A stretch of 64,000 bases of DNA from Lachnospiraceae bacterium. Its GTDB lineage: Bacteria; Bacillota; Clostridia; Lachnospirales; Lachnospiraceae. The stretch lies in contig JAUNGG010000010.1 of the NCBI GenBank assembly GCA_030524635.1, positions 16,343-80,342 of the forward strand, given 5' to 3'. The position numbers and the translations under genes are program-made. Position 1 is the stretch's first letter, and every line of letters starts with the position of its first letter. The notes beneath the pieces are model-generated. The model searched no databases. It saw only the letters and a list, made by a program, of their open reading frames with translations, and was not told the DNA's origin. Below, in pieces: positions 43,077-51,709 of the stretch.

Positions 43077-43452
43077 CCCGTCCATGACATAGACCATCAT
43101 AAAACGATCCAGTCAAGGACGGGTTTCTATCCAGAAAGTTTATCTTTCAGGTAAATCTGTAACCTGCCGGTTACAAAAATACCTTCCCAATACGGTCTTC
43201 CAGTCTGTTTCCCGCGGTGCCACCTTGCTTCACGAAAGCTTGCCTTCCGTGCACTTAGCAGAATACTAACATATTCCCGTCATCTAACGCGTGACTCACG
43301 TCGCTGAATACTCGGCCTGACAGCCTTTGACAGCGCCCTCCATGGTCCATTTAACAGTCTGCGTTCTGCCTGCTCTCAGCGTGACAGGCTCTCTGTAAGT
43401 GCACGGTCTGTTTTTATCTCCACTTCATCGGTTTAAATCGGTATATTAAATT
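43071..43452 (-). promoter_or_regulatory. T-box leader of the trp operon (specifier UGG, Trp)
   Basis: Minus-strand leader of about 380 bases. The conserved T-box sequence GGTGGCACCGCGGG is at 43211-43224. Upstream are an AGAGA-type element in the Stem I region (ACAGAGAGCC) and a codon-like UGG followed by A at 43347-43349 (AAAUGGACC), the likely specifier for tRNA-Trp. Downstream is a terminator with a perfect 10-bp stem (AAACCCGTCC at 43074-43083 with 43117-43126) and T6. Uncharged tRNA-Trp should stabilise the antiterminator and allow trpEGDCF expression. The exact Stem I fold was not computed. Confidence 0.92.
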
Positions 43453-43459
43453 TACAAAT

Positions 43460-43488
43460 AAAATACTACAAATGAATCAAATTGTCAA
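43460..43488 (-). promoter_or_regulatory. Promoter of the trp operon
   Basis: TTGACA (43483-43488, minus strand), 17-base spacer, TATTTT (43460-43465). The -35 box overlaps the last codons of the upstream metH gene. Confidence 0.75.
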
Positions 43489-46019
43489 TCCCTTTTTTCT
43501 ACAATAATTTCCTCGGCAAAGTTGACCGATGCCATAGCGTCCCGGCAGTACCGGTCTGCTCCGATGGTGTCGGCATATTCCTGAGTCAGAACAGCTCCGC
43601 CTACCATTACCTTCACCCACGGCGCATGCTCCCGAAGCTGCCGGATGGTTTCCTCCATACTGGGAACCGTGGTGGTCATCAAAGCGCTTAAGCCCACTAC
43701 CGGCACATGCTCCCGGACGGCGGTTTCCACCACCGTCTCCGGCGGCACATCCTTGCCCAGATCGATCACGTCATAGCTGTAATTTTCCAGCAAAACCTTG
43801 ACAATGTTTTTCCCAATGTCATGAATATCGCCCTTTACCGTAGCCAGGATCACCTTTCCCTTGGGCTCCTGCACCTGGCCGGAGCTGCTCATATGCTCCT
43901 TGATCACCTCGAATGCGCCCTTGGCCGCCTCGGCGCTCATCAGAAGCTGAGGCAGGAAGACGGTTCCCTTCTCAAAGCCCTTTCCTACCACATCCAGAGC
44001 CGGTATCATCTCCTGATTAATGATATCCAGGGCATCCCGGCTTTTTAACTGCTCCCGGACGGCTGCCGCTGCCGCCTCCTTTAAGCCCTTGATAATTCCA
44101 TCCGACAGACTGAGTCCTCCAGAACCGGTGCTGCCACTGCCTCCCTGGCTGCCATTTCCCAGGCCGCCGCCTGAGGCCGAACTGCTCCCTGCCCCAGAGC
44201 CTCCGCCCTTCCGCCCGATGGTGGTTCCAAGTCCGGCTGCCTGCTGGCCGCCGTATATGCCGATGTAATCGCCGCACTGCGGATCCAGATCCGCCAAAGC
44301 CCGGAAGCTATAGTATGCCCGCATCATGGCTTCATTGTTTGGATTGATGATGGCGGCGCTTAAGCCGTCATGAAGGGCCATGGTAAAAAATGCCGCATTG
44401 ATGATCTCCCGCTGGGGCAGACCGAAGGAGATATTGGATACGCCAAGGATCGTCTTTCCCTGCAGCTCGTCCCGGACTCTCCGCAGCGTCTCCAGTGTGG
44501 TCAAAGCCCCCTTGCTGTCAGAGCTTACCGTCATGCACAGGCCGTCAATGATAATGTCCGACGGATCAATCCCGTACCTTGCCGCTGTGTCATAGATTTT
44601 TCTTGCCACCTGGATGCGGCCCTCCGCCGTCTCCGGGATACCGCCCTCATCCAGGCACAGTCCCACCACCACGCCGCCGTATTTGGCTACCAAGGGAAAT
44701 ACCGCTTCCATCACTTCCTGCTTGCCGTTGACCGAGTTCACCAGCGCCTTGCCGTTATAGCAGCGCAGCGCCCGCTCCATCGCCTCCGGGCTGGAGGTGT
44801 CGATCTGAAGGGGCAGGTCAATCACGGCCTGAAGCTCCTTCACCACTTCCTCCATCATGGACGGCTCGTCGATCTCCGGCAGGCCCACGTTCACATCCAG
44901 CACATGGGCGCCGTTATCCTGCTGGGTCACACCTTCCTGAAGAATATATTCCAGGTTGTGATCCCGCAGCGCCTGTTTAAATTTGGATTTTCCAGTTGGA
45001 TTGATGCGCTCTCCGATAATCACCGGATTCCGTCCCATCACCACCGCCTGGGAGTAGGAGGCAATAACCGTGCGGTTTTTCTTCTCCGGCTGCCTTACGG
45101 GAACATCCCAGCAGAGCCGCACCGTCTTTTCAATGTGTTCCGGCGTGGTTCCGCAGCATCCGCCCATCATGAACACCCCAAGCTCTGCGATCTTCTGCAT
45201 CTCCTCGGCAAACTGGTCTGAATCAATATCGTACACAGTCTGGCCGCCCTCGCTGCGGGGAAGTCCGGCATTTGGATTTACGATCACAGGAGTTGAGGAG
45301 ACCGCCAGAAGGGTTTCCGCAATAGGGCGCATCTGCACCGGCCCTAAACCGCAGTTTAAGCCCAGGGCGTCTACCCGAAGCCCCTCCAGAAGAGCCACGA
45401 TGGTCTCCACATTTCCTCCGGTGAGAAGCTTTCCTTTGCTGTCAAATGCCATGGTGGCAAATACAGGAAGGTCACAGCTTTCCTTCGCTGCCAGAACAGC
45501 CGCCTTTACCTCCATGCTGTCGCTCATGGTCTCAATCAGGATCAGATCGGCTCCGGCGTTGACCCCGATACGGATCACTTCCTTGTAAAGCCCCACCGCC
45601 CGCTCAAATTCCAGATCACCCAGAGGCTTTAACAGCTTGCCGGTAGGGCCCAGGTCAAGGGCAATGAAGGCCGGGAAACGTTCTTCTACATCTGTCGGAT
45701 CTGTGTCTTCTGCCGCCTTTTCCTCCCAGAATTCCCGCCTGGCTGTCCTTGCATTTTCCACGGACGCTGTCACCAGTTCCTCCAGACTCCAGGCGCCGCC
45801 CTCCGGATATTTCAGGCGGTTGGCACCGAAGGTATTGGTGGTGATAATATTGGCCCCTGCCCGCAGGTAATCCTTGTGGATCCCAACCAGCACCTGGGGC
45901 TGCAAAAGGTTCCAGGTCTCCGGAAGCTCTCCGGCCTGCAGACCCTGGGCCTGCAGCAGACTTCCCATTCCTCCGTCAAAAAAAACATGGTGTTCTTTCA
46001 TCCACTGTAAAATGTTCAT
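43485..46019 (-). CDS. metH: Cobalamin-dependent methionine synthase, without activation domain
   Basis: Transfers methyl from methyl-tetrahydrofolate to homocysteine through B12, 844 residues. Homocysteine domain at about 1-300 (FFDGGMGSLLQ, GLNCGLGP, zinc-ligand FMMGGCCGTTPEH). Pterin domain at about 325-590 (VIIGERINPTGKSKFK, DVNVGLPEIDE, IDTSSPEAMERAL, SNISFGLPQR). Then a helical cap and the B12 domain with KGDIHDIGKNI (lower-ligand His). The AdoMet-reactivation domain is absent and is encoded by the next gene upstream. A Gly/Ser-rich linker of about 40 residues (roughly 600-640) joins pterin and cap domains. Start ATG 46019; the longer frame lacks support. Confidence 0.94.
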   Translation of the reverse strand: MNILQWMKEHHVFFDGGMGSLLQAQGLQAGELPETWNLLQPQVLVGIHKDYLRAGANIITTNTFGANRLKYPEGGAWSLEELVTASVENARTARREFWEEKAAEDTDPTDVEERFPAFIALDLGPTGKLLKPLGDLEFERAVGLYKEVIRIGVNAGADLILIETMSDSMEVKAAVLAAKESCDLPVFATMAFDSKGKLLTGGNVETIVALLEGLRVDALGLNCGLGPVQMRPIAETLLAVSSTPVIVNPNAGLPRSEGGQTVYDIDSDQFAEEMQKIAELGVFMMGGCCGTTPEHIEKTVRLCWDVPVRQPEKKNRTVIASYSQAVVMGRNPVIIGERINPTGKSKFKQALRDHNLEYILQEGVTQQDNGAHVLDVNVGLPEIDEPSMMEEVVKELQAVIDLPLQIDTSSPEAMERALRCYNGKALVNSVNGKQEVMEAVFPLVAKYGGVVVGLCLDEGGIPETAEGRIQVARKIYDTAARYGIDPSDIIIDGLCMTVSSDSKGALTTLETLRRVRDELQGKTILGVSNISFGLPQREIINAAFFTMALHDGLSAAIINPNNEAMMRAYYSFRALADLDPQCGDYIGIYGGQQAAGLGTTIGRKGGGSGAGSSSASGGGLGNGSQGGSGSTGSGGLSLSDGIIKGLKEAAAAAVREQLKSRDALDIINQEMIPALDVVGKGFEKGTVFLPQLLMSAEAAKGAFEVIKEHMSSSGQVQEPKGKVILATVKGDIHDIGKNIVKVLLENYSYDVIDLGKDVPPETVVETAVREHVPVVGLSALMTTTVPSMEETIRQLREHAPWVKVMVGGAVLTQEYADTIGADRYCRDAMASVNFAEEIIVEKRD

Positions 46020-46076
46020 ACTCCATCCAACTTTCCTGTTTTTATCAGTATTTTGCCACTTCTCCATTCAGCACCA

Positions 46077-46736
46077 CTATGCCGGCACACTAGCATCCCG
46101 GCGATACGCGCAGTCCGTTTTCGAACATGCCTCACAGCCCTTCACCTCACAGCGGTAGGGCTTTTCGCTGGCTCCCATCACAGCCGTCACCGACTTGGAA
46201 GGCATCATGAGAAAGCTGTCTGTCAGCTTGATCCCGATCCGTTTTCCCGCCTCCAGGGCATCCAAAAGTCTGGGCTGGCAGCTTAAAGGGAAATCTCCGT
46301 AGCCAGGACTGAACCTGGGACGCAGATACAGCCCCCGCCCTTCATAGTCCCGGCGCAGCTGGGAACAGACTGTGTCGCAGTACTCCTCAATCATGGCGGC
46401 AGAAGCCGCCTGAAGCACCACAGCACGGCTCATTTGAAGGCGGTTATATCTTTGGATCAGATGATCCACTCCCACCCCAAGAGTGGCCGCAAATAAAAGA
46501 ATCTGGGTGCAGTCCTTCAGATTCCGGCTTAAATTCCGGCTTTTCGTGCGAAAACAGCTGCCATCGATCTCATCCTCCGGCAAAAGCACCAGCGGATACT
46601 CCCGCACCAGATGCCTGGGCTCCGCTGCCGCCTCCAATTGCTCCAGACAGGACTCTATCAGCTCCATCACCGGTTCATCTGCCTGCTCTCTTCCATATCC
46701 CAGATACCGCAGTACTTCCCTTCTGTCTACTTCCAT
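46077..46736 (-). CDS. Methionine synthase activation-domain protein
   Basis: About 219 residues. Resembles the C-terminal AdoMet-binding reactivation domain of long MetH: RPRFSPGYGDFPL with the Arg-Pro and Tyr-Gly part that binds AdoMet, then LTDSFLMMPSKSVTAVMG, and a Cys-rich tail (CEVKGCEACSKTDC). It would reductively remethylate oxidised cobalamin on the separate MetH encoded 57 bases downstream. Start ATG 46736 behind GAGAGGGA; a TTG six bases earlier is possible. Separate activation proteins of this sort are known from Firmicutes. Confidence 0.88.
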   Translation of the reverse strand: MEVDRREVLRYLGYGREQADEPVMELIESCLEQLEAAAEPRHLVREYPLVLLPEDEIDGSCFRTKSRNLSRNLKDCTQILLFAATLGVGVDHLIQRYNRLQMSRAVVLQAASAAMIEEYCDTVCSQLRRDYEGRGLYLRPRFSPGYGDFPLSCQPRLLDALEAGKRIGIKLTDSFLMMPSKSVTAVMGASEKPYRCEVKGCEACSKTDCAYRRDASVPA

Positions 46737-46805
46737 CTGCAATCCCTCTCTTATCTGCTGTCTTCCTTATGCCGCTGATGGTTATCCATTTTCTTTACCA
46801 GTTCG

Positions 46806-47663
46806 TTACAGGATCTCCGATAGGCTGTCCTTAATCCGGGCTGCCACATCCGGTTTGTTCATAGAATAAATATGGATTCCATTCACTCCGTTGGCAATCA
46901 GATCGATGATCTGCTCCGTGGCATAGGCAATTCCAGCCTGCTTCATGGCCGCAGGATTATCGCCGAACCGATCCACAATGGCTTTAAACCGGGAAGGCAG
47001 ATAAGTTCCGGACATATTGCAGATCCGCTTGATCTGGGCTACATTGGTCACCGGCATGATTCCGGCGATCACCGGCACCGTAATCCCCTTTTCCCGAACC
47101 CGGTACAGGTAATTATATAAAATATTATTGTCAAAAAACATCTGAGTGGTCACGAAATCGCAGCCGGCCTCCACCTTTTCCTTTAAATGCTGGATGTCCG
47201 CGGTCTTATTGACCGATTCCACATGGCCCTCCGGATAGCAGGCAGCGCCAATGCAGAAATCCCCGTTCTGCTTGATCTCATGGATCAGCTCCGAAGCGTA
47301 CCGGTAATCCTTTTCCACCTTTCCGTCCGCCGGGATATCTCCCCGGAGCGCCAGGATATTTTCGATCCTTTTTTCCTTCAGCTGCCCCAGCACCTGATGA
47401 ACCTTTTCTCTGGTAGAGGAAACGCAGGTAAGGTGGGCCAGCGGTGTCACCCCGTACTGCTCCTGGATGGTAGATGCGATCTCCACGGTATACTGGCTGG
47501 TTCCTCCTCCTGCTCCATAGGTAACGCTCATAAAGGATGGCTTCAGCTTCGCGATCTCCGATGCTGCCTTCTCCACACTGTCATACTTGTCCTCTGTCTT
47601 TGGAGGAAATACCTCGAAAGAAAGAGTTGGTTCGCCTTTTGCTAAAATGTCTCGAATCTTCAT
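46806..47663 (-). CDS. metF: Methylenetetrahydrofolate reductase
   Basis: Reduces methylene-THF to methyl-THF for MetH, 285 residues, TIM barrel with FAD. Motifs: LSFEVFPPKTEDKYDS with the catalytic Glu, SVTYGAGGG, LTCVSSTREKV, LALRGDIPADG and FVTTQMFFDN. First gene of a metF, activation protein, metH operon, a compact methyl-branch module. ATG 47663 with GGGAG upstream. Confidence 0.95.
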   Translation of the reverse strand: MKIRDILAKGEPTLSFEVFPPKTEDKYDSVEKAASEIAKLKPSFMSVTYGAGGGTSQYTVEIASTIQEQYGVTPLAHLTCVSSTREKVHQVLGQLKEKRIENILALRGDIPADGKVEKDYRYASELIHEIKQNGDFCIGAACYPEGHVESVNKTADIQHLKEKVEAGCDFVTTQMFFDNNILYNYLYRVREKGITVPVIAGIMPVTNVAQIKRICNMSGTYLPSRFKAIVDRFGDNPAAMKQAGIAYATEQIIDLIANGVNGIHIYSMNKPDVAARIKDSLSEIL

Positions 47664-47703
47664 ATTCTTAAACTCCCTGTCTGTTTACTTTGCCGGATGA
47701 AGT

Positions 47704-47740
47704 GAAAGCCCACATTGTCCGCCGGACAACGCAGGCTTTC
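47704..47740 (-). other. Long hairpin in the metF leader
   Basis: A 17-bp stem with a 3-base loop (arms 47704-47720 and 47724-47740; GAAAGCC, a four-pair G-U-rich section, then TTGTCC) occupies much of the 80-base 5' UTR. No T-run follows and no S-box, SAM-II/III or B12 riboswitch pattern was recognised. It could be a protein-binding site or an mRNA stabiliser. Confidence 0.55.
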
Positions 47741-47751
47741 CATTGCAACCT

Positions 47752-47780
47752 ATGATAGCATAGGCTATTTTATTTTTCAA
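47752..47780 (-). promoter_or_regulatory. Promoter of the metF-metH operon
   Basis: TTGAAA (47775-47780, minus strand), 17-base spacer, TATCAT (47752-47757). Confidence 0.7.
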
Positions 47781-47845
47781 TCCCTTCCGAAAAATAATTC
47801 CTAGTTACTTACTATACATTTAAAACTGGAAAGGCGTTCTTAAAC

Positions 47846-48718
47846 CTACCGCCCCATAAAGATTTCTGCCAGAGGGGAATCTGCAGGCAGGATCAGCGTA
47901 TTGCTCGTTCCGGTCAGGGACAGCCTTGCCGATTCCAGCGCCCGGGTGAAGGAATAAAACTCTGCCTTCTCCGGTGAACCGTAAGCCTCCGCCAGGATCC
48001 GCATATACTCCGCCTCTCCCTCTGCCGTCACTGCCGCCGCCTTGGCCTGGGCATCCGATATCTGAATGGCGATCTCCTTGTCTGTGGTATTCTGGATCAC
48101 CTTTGCTTCTGCTTCTCCCTCTGCCGTGTAGGTAGCTGCGATCTTATCCCGCTCCGAGATCATCCGCTCGTACACTGCCGCCTTGTTGTCAGAAGGCAGG
48201 TCCAGCCGCTTGGTTTCCACGGAAAGCAGTTCCAGCCCATACTGGCCCATATTTTCTCCCATGTGTGCCATGATGGCATCTGACAGCTCTCCGTCCCTTC
48301 CGCTGATCACATCATTCTGATTCATGCTGCTGATCACATTTTTGATGGAATTATACACCACAGTGTCGATCCTCCGCTCCGCATTTGCCACGGAACCATT
48401 TAAGGTCTGGGCAAATTTCAGTGGATCTGTAATCCGCCACAGAGCATAGGAATCGCAGAGCATGGTCTTTTTATCCTTTGTGATCACGTCAGAGGGCGCC
48501 AGATCGTAGATCAGGATCTCCTTAGGAAGGGTATCCATAGTCTGGATAAAGGGTACCTTAAAGCTTAGTCCCGCATGATCGATCACACGCTCGATCCGTC
48601 CGAACTGCCGGATCAGCTTATATTCATTTTCCTGGGTCACCACCATAGCTCCCGTTCCACCTACTAACATACAGGCCAGCACCAGAATCAGAACTGCTCG
48701 TTTTAATAGTTTTCTCAT
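47846..48718 (-). CDS. hflC: HflC-like SPFH membrane protein
   Basis: Stomatin/prohibitin (SPFH) protein, 290 residues, anchored by one N-terminal helix (about 6-27) with the rest outside the cytoplasm in the HflC topology. The SPFH domain includes YKLIRQFGRIERVID and ILIYDLAPSDVITKD. A long helix with the Ala/Glu repeats typical of HflC follows (IAATYTAEGEAEAKVI). In E. coli HflKC forms a cage around FtsH. Start ATG 48718 behind AAGGAGGAG; 16 bases after hflK. Confidence 0.92.
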   Translation of the reverse strand: MRKLLKRAVLILVLACMLVGGTGAMVVTQENEYKLIRQFGRIERVIDHAGLSFKVPFIQTMDTLPKEILIYDLAPSDVITKDKKTMLCDSYALWRITDPLKFAQTLNGSVANAERRIDTVVYNSIKNVISSMNQNDVISGRDGELSDAIMAHMGENMGQYGLELLSVETKRLDLPSDNKAAVYERMISERDKIAATYTAEGEAEAKVIQNTTDKEIAIQISDAQAKAAAVTAEGEAEYMRILAEAYGSPEKAEFYSFTRALESARLSLTGTSNTLILPADSPLAEIFMGR

Positions 48719-48734
48719 ATCCGCTCCTCCTTCA

Positions 48735-49745
48735 TCAGTTTTGGCCTGCCTGGCTGTCAGATGGCTGGGACGCACCGCCCACGCCGGTAAAGCTGTCTAA
48801 AGGCAGGATGGTGCTGGTCTGACCAGTGCCGTCAATGATCACCTTCATCCCGGGCAGGATATCCTCCATAGCTTCATAGAACATCCGCTTTTTCGTAACC
48901 TCCGGATTTTTCGCATACTCCGCATACATGGCATTAAACTTTGCCACCTCCGCATTGGCCTCATTGACCCGCTGAACCTTGGTGGATTCTGCCTCCTGCA
49001 TGATCTGGTCGATTCTGGCCTGCGCCTGGGGCAGCTTTTCATTGCGGTATTTATTGGCATTGTTGATGGCTGTCTCCTTGCCCTGCTTGGCTGTTTCCAC
49101 CGCCTTAAACGCCTCCATGACCTCTGCAGTAGGCGGCTCAGAATCCTGAATGGTCACATTCACGATCTGAAGTCCGATATCATGCTGCTCTAACCTGGCT
49201 ATGATCATGTCCTTGATTTTTGCCTGGATCTCATTCTTTCCGGTAGTCAGCACAGAATCCACCTCATAGCCGCCGATCACCGTGCGGATGCAGGCCTGGC
49301 TGATATTCCGCAGGATCAGCACCGGATCCTGGGAAGCATACACTGCCTTTACCGGGTCTGCCACCTTATACTCCACGAAAAAGTCTACATTTACAAAGTT
49401 GTAGTCGCTGGTGATCATCAGGGAATCGTCCTCAACACTTACATTATTCTCCGGGTCATAGCCCATGGCAAAGCCCTGGATGGTGGTATTCACCTTCTTC
49501 ACCTTCTGGATCACTGGGATCTTAAAATGCAGTCCCGGTTCCGCCACGGTTTTCGCCACGCCGAAGGTGGTGACCACCGCCTGCTCCTGCTCTTCAATAT
49601 CGTAGAAAGAGCCCGTTCCCAGCACCAACGCCAGAACCACAAGGACGGCCAGCGAGCCGGTATGCTTTACAAACCGGCCGGCTTTCCCGGCCTTCTGCTT
49701 CATCTCACGTTTCATCTCCTCAAATTTGGGATCAATCGTTTCCAT
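48735..49745 (-). CDS. hflK: HflK-like SPFH membrane protein
   Basis: Partner of HflC, 336 residues. One membrane helix at about 31-50, then the SPFH domain (DIEEQEQAVVTTFGVAKTV, VKKVNTTIQGF). A coiled-coil helix (NNANKYRNEKLPQAQARI) ends in a Gly/Ser/Gln-rich tail. Lacks the long Gly-rich N-terminal cytoplasmic part of E. coli HflK. Probably controls FtsH or organises membrane microdomains. Confidence 0.92.
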   Translation of the reverse strand: METIDPKFEEMKREMKQKAGKAGRFVKHTGSLAVLVVLALVLGTGSFYDIEEQEQAVVTTFGVAKTVAEPGLHFKIPVIQKVKKVNTTIQGFAMGYDPENNVSVEDDSLMITSDYNFVNVDFFVEYKVADPVKAVYASQDPVLILRNISQACIRTVIGGYEVDSVLTTGKNEIQAKIKDMIIARLEQHDIGLQIVNVTIQDSEPPTAEVMEAFKAVETAKQGKETAINNANKYRNEKLPQAQARIDQIMQEAESTKVQRVNEANAEVAKFNAMYAEYAKNPEVTKKRMFYEAMEDILPGMKVIIDGTGQTSTILPLDSFTGVGGASQPSDSQAGQN

Positions 49746-49785
49746 TTCATTCCGCCTTTCTTTCGATTCCAGTCTGATAGCAAAG

Positions 49786-50229
49786 CTACCGGCTGAAGCT
49801 ACTGATCATGCTGAACACCAGATAAATAAAAATAATTACAAGAAACTGCATAACTGGATTTTTCTTCTTCTGCTGCTCCTTATCCGCCTGCTTTTCAACC
49901 ATCTTCTTCCAGTCTGAGCGGTAGGATCCAGCCGCCTGAGCTGCTTTTTTCGCCAGGTAATCCGCCTTTGTCATCTTTCCATTGGCACCGCTTCCGGCAT
50001 ATGAATTGGATTTTGGGCTGGTTCTGACCGGCTGATTTTCTCCATAGGCAGACTGCCGGTAATCCGACTCCCGGTGGTATTCACAATAATCCTCATCAGC
50101 CGGATGACTTTCATTTAGATAATACCGCATCTCGCGGCGCTCCGGATGCCAGATAAACTGATGACAGGTTTTACAGTAATTCATTGCTCCAATACAATTG
50201 TCGCAGATCGGACACATCTTTCTTATCAT
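49786..50229 (-). CDS. Zinc-ribbon, tail-anchored membrane protein of unknown function
   Basis: 147 residues. N-terminal zinc ribbon with CPICDNC and CKTCHQ, a polar middle rich in Tyr, Ser and Lys (SYAGSGANGKMTKADYL), a basic helix (KKMVEKQADKEQQKKK) and one hydrophobic C-terminal helix (about 126-145) that would anchor it with the zinc ribbon in the cytoplasm. ATG 50229 follows AGGTGAG. It precedes hflK by 40 bases and is probably co-transcribed, so a role at the membrane with HflKC/FtsH is possible. No named family recognised. Confidence 0.7.
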   Translation of the reverse strand: MIRKMCPICDNCIGAMNYCKTCHQFIWHPERREMRYYLNESHPADEDYCEYHRESDYRQSAYGENQPVRTSPKSNSYAGSGANGKMTKADYLAKKAAQAAGSYRSDWKKMVEKQADKEQQKKKNPVMQFLVIIFIYLVFSMISSFSR

Positions 50230-50438
50230 GCTCTCACCTGACCCTTCCTCTCTTTCTGCGTTTCTCCTCTGCAGCCTGTTTTCTTCTTTTTGCTCCTGAT
50301 ACTATCTTACCATATATTTACTCCCGTGACTACCAAAAGCCTGCAGCGGCTTCTTACGTTTTTCTTTCATCCCTCCAATCACCGGAGAATATGGTTTGTT
50401 AAATAAATATCAATATCAGGCAAATTTCCGGAAAAGAC

Positions 50439-50467
50439 TTGCCTTTTTGGGCCTCCCTTGGTAAAAT
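50439..50467 (+). promoter_or_regulatory. Promoter of the PTS EIIC-like gene
   Basis: TTGCCT (50439-50444), 17-base spacer, TAAAAT (50462-50467), leaving a leader of about 105 bases without an obvious regulatory fold. In the rest of 50230-50578 nothing else was recognised. Confidence 0.7.
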
Positions 50468-50578
50468 ACGGTCTAAACTGCTTTGACAAACAGCCAATGT
50501 CAAATGTGTGCCAAACATGTAGCTGCTGTGCAGATCTGCTGAACAGTTACACACAAATACACAAAGGAGACAATTCAA

Positions 50579-51601
50579 ATGGAACAGACAGGAATCAAGG
50601 CGTTCTTAAAGAGAAAGAACGTCAATATCACCGTCCAGACCTATCTCATTGATGCATTAGGTGCCATGGCTTTTGGTTTGTTTGCATCTTTGTTAATCGG
50701 GACGATCTTTGCCACTATCGGCGAAAAATCAGGCATTCAGGCATTTCAGGTAATTTCAGATTATGCAAAAAGCGCCACCGGCGCTGCACTGGGCGTAGCC
50801 ATCGCTTATGCGTTAAAGGCTCCTCAGCTGGTACTTTTTTCCGCTGCCACTGTGGGCATCGCAGGCAATGCACTGGGCGGTCCGGTGGGAGCTCTGGTAG
50901 CAACGGTTGTGGCTACGGAGCTTGGTAAAATCGTATCAAAGGAAACTCGTGTGGATATCCTGGTGACCCCAGGCGTTACCATCATCTCTGGCGTGCTGAT
51001 CGCCCAGTTTGTGGGCCCAGGCGTTGCGAAATTTATGGATGCCTTTGGCATGATGGTAAAGACCGCAACGGAAATGCAGCCATTCTTTATGGGCATGCTG
51101 GTTGCCGCCCTCATCGGCATCGCGCTGACTCTCCCGATCTCCAGCGCTGCGATCTGTATTGCACTATCCTTAGACGGACTGGCAGGGGGCGCTGCCACAG
51201 CAGGCTGCTGCGCCCAGATGATCGGCTTTGCCGTTCTCTCCTTCCGTGAAAACGGAGTGGGCGGCCTTCTGGCTCAGGGACTGGGAACCTCCATGCTGCA
51301 GATGGGCAACATTGTAAAAAATCCAAGGATCTGGATCGCCCCTACTCTGGCTTCCATGATCACCGGCCCCATCGCCACTGTCATCTTCCAGATGACCAAC
51401 ATTCCCACCTGTGCCGGCATGGGAACCTGCGGCCTGGTCGGCCCCATCGGCGTATACACCAGCATGGGCGGAGGCGCAAAGATGTGGCTTGGCATTTTGC
51501 TGGTATGCTTTATCCTTCCGGCTGTGCTGACTGCCGTATTTGGTGAGATCTTCCGGAAGATCGGATGGATCAAGGAAGGCGACTTAAAGCTGGATTTGTA
51601 G
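50579..51601 (+). CDS. PTS EIIC-like membrane protein (PTS_EIIC_2 type)
   Basis: 340 residues, about eight to ten hydrophobic segments, starting cytoplasmic (MEQTGIKAFLKRKN). Distinct features are LIDALGAMAFGLFASLLIG, ATVGIAGNALGGPVGALVA and the Gly-rich late segment NIPTCAGMGTCGLVGPIGV. The family is a stand-alone EIIC relative that occurs without EIIA or EIIB, as here; whether it transports a sugar or another solute is unknown. ATG 50579 with AAAGGAGA upstream and its own promoter and terminator: a single-gene unit. Confidence 0.85.
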   Translation: MEQTGIKAFLKRKNVNITVQTYLIDALGAMAFGLFASLLIGTIFATIGEKSGIQAFQVISDYAKSATGAALGVAIAYALKAPQLVLFSAATVGIAGNALGGPVGALVATVVATELGKIVSKETRVDILVTPGVTIISGVLIAQFVGPGVAKFMDAFGMMVKTATEMQPFFMGMLVAALIGIALTLPISSAAICIALSLDGLAGGAATAGCCAQMIGFAVLSFRENGVGGLLAQGLGTSMLQMGNIVKNPRIWIAPTLASMITGPIATVIFQMTNIPTCAGMGTCGLVGPIGVYTSMGGGAKMWLGILLVCFILPAVLTAVFGEIFRKIGWIKEGDLKLDL

Positions 51602-51656
51602 GAAAAAACTTACATTCAGACGCGTTCAAGCTTTATTCCTGAGAATGAAAAGAAAA

Positions 51657-51698
51657 AGACAATGCTTCCAAATGGCTGGCGGAAGTATTGTCTTTTTT
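51657..51698 (+). terminator. Bidirectional terminator
   Basis: AGACAATGCTTCC (51657-51669) pairs with GGAAGTATTGTCT (51681-51693) with one mismatch, and T-runs follow on both strands. It serves the EIIC-like gene and the convergent gene ending at 51710. Confidence 0.85.
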
Positions 51699-51709
51699 AT
51701 TATGATATG

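Noticed and set aside
44100..44220. GC-rich repetitive stretch taken at first for a tandem repeat or CRISPR-like array
   Set aside because: It encodes the in-frame Gly/Ser spacer of MetH; there are no regular repeats with unique spacers.
47664..47760. SAM or B12 riboswitch before metF
   Set aside because: No S-box core, SAM-II/III pattern or B12 box was found; only a simple long hairpin.
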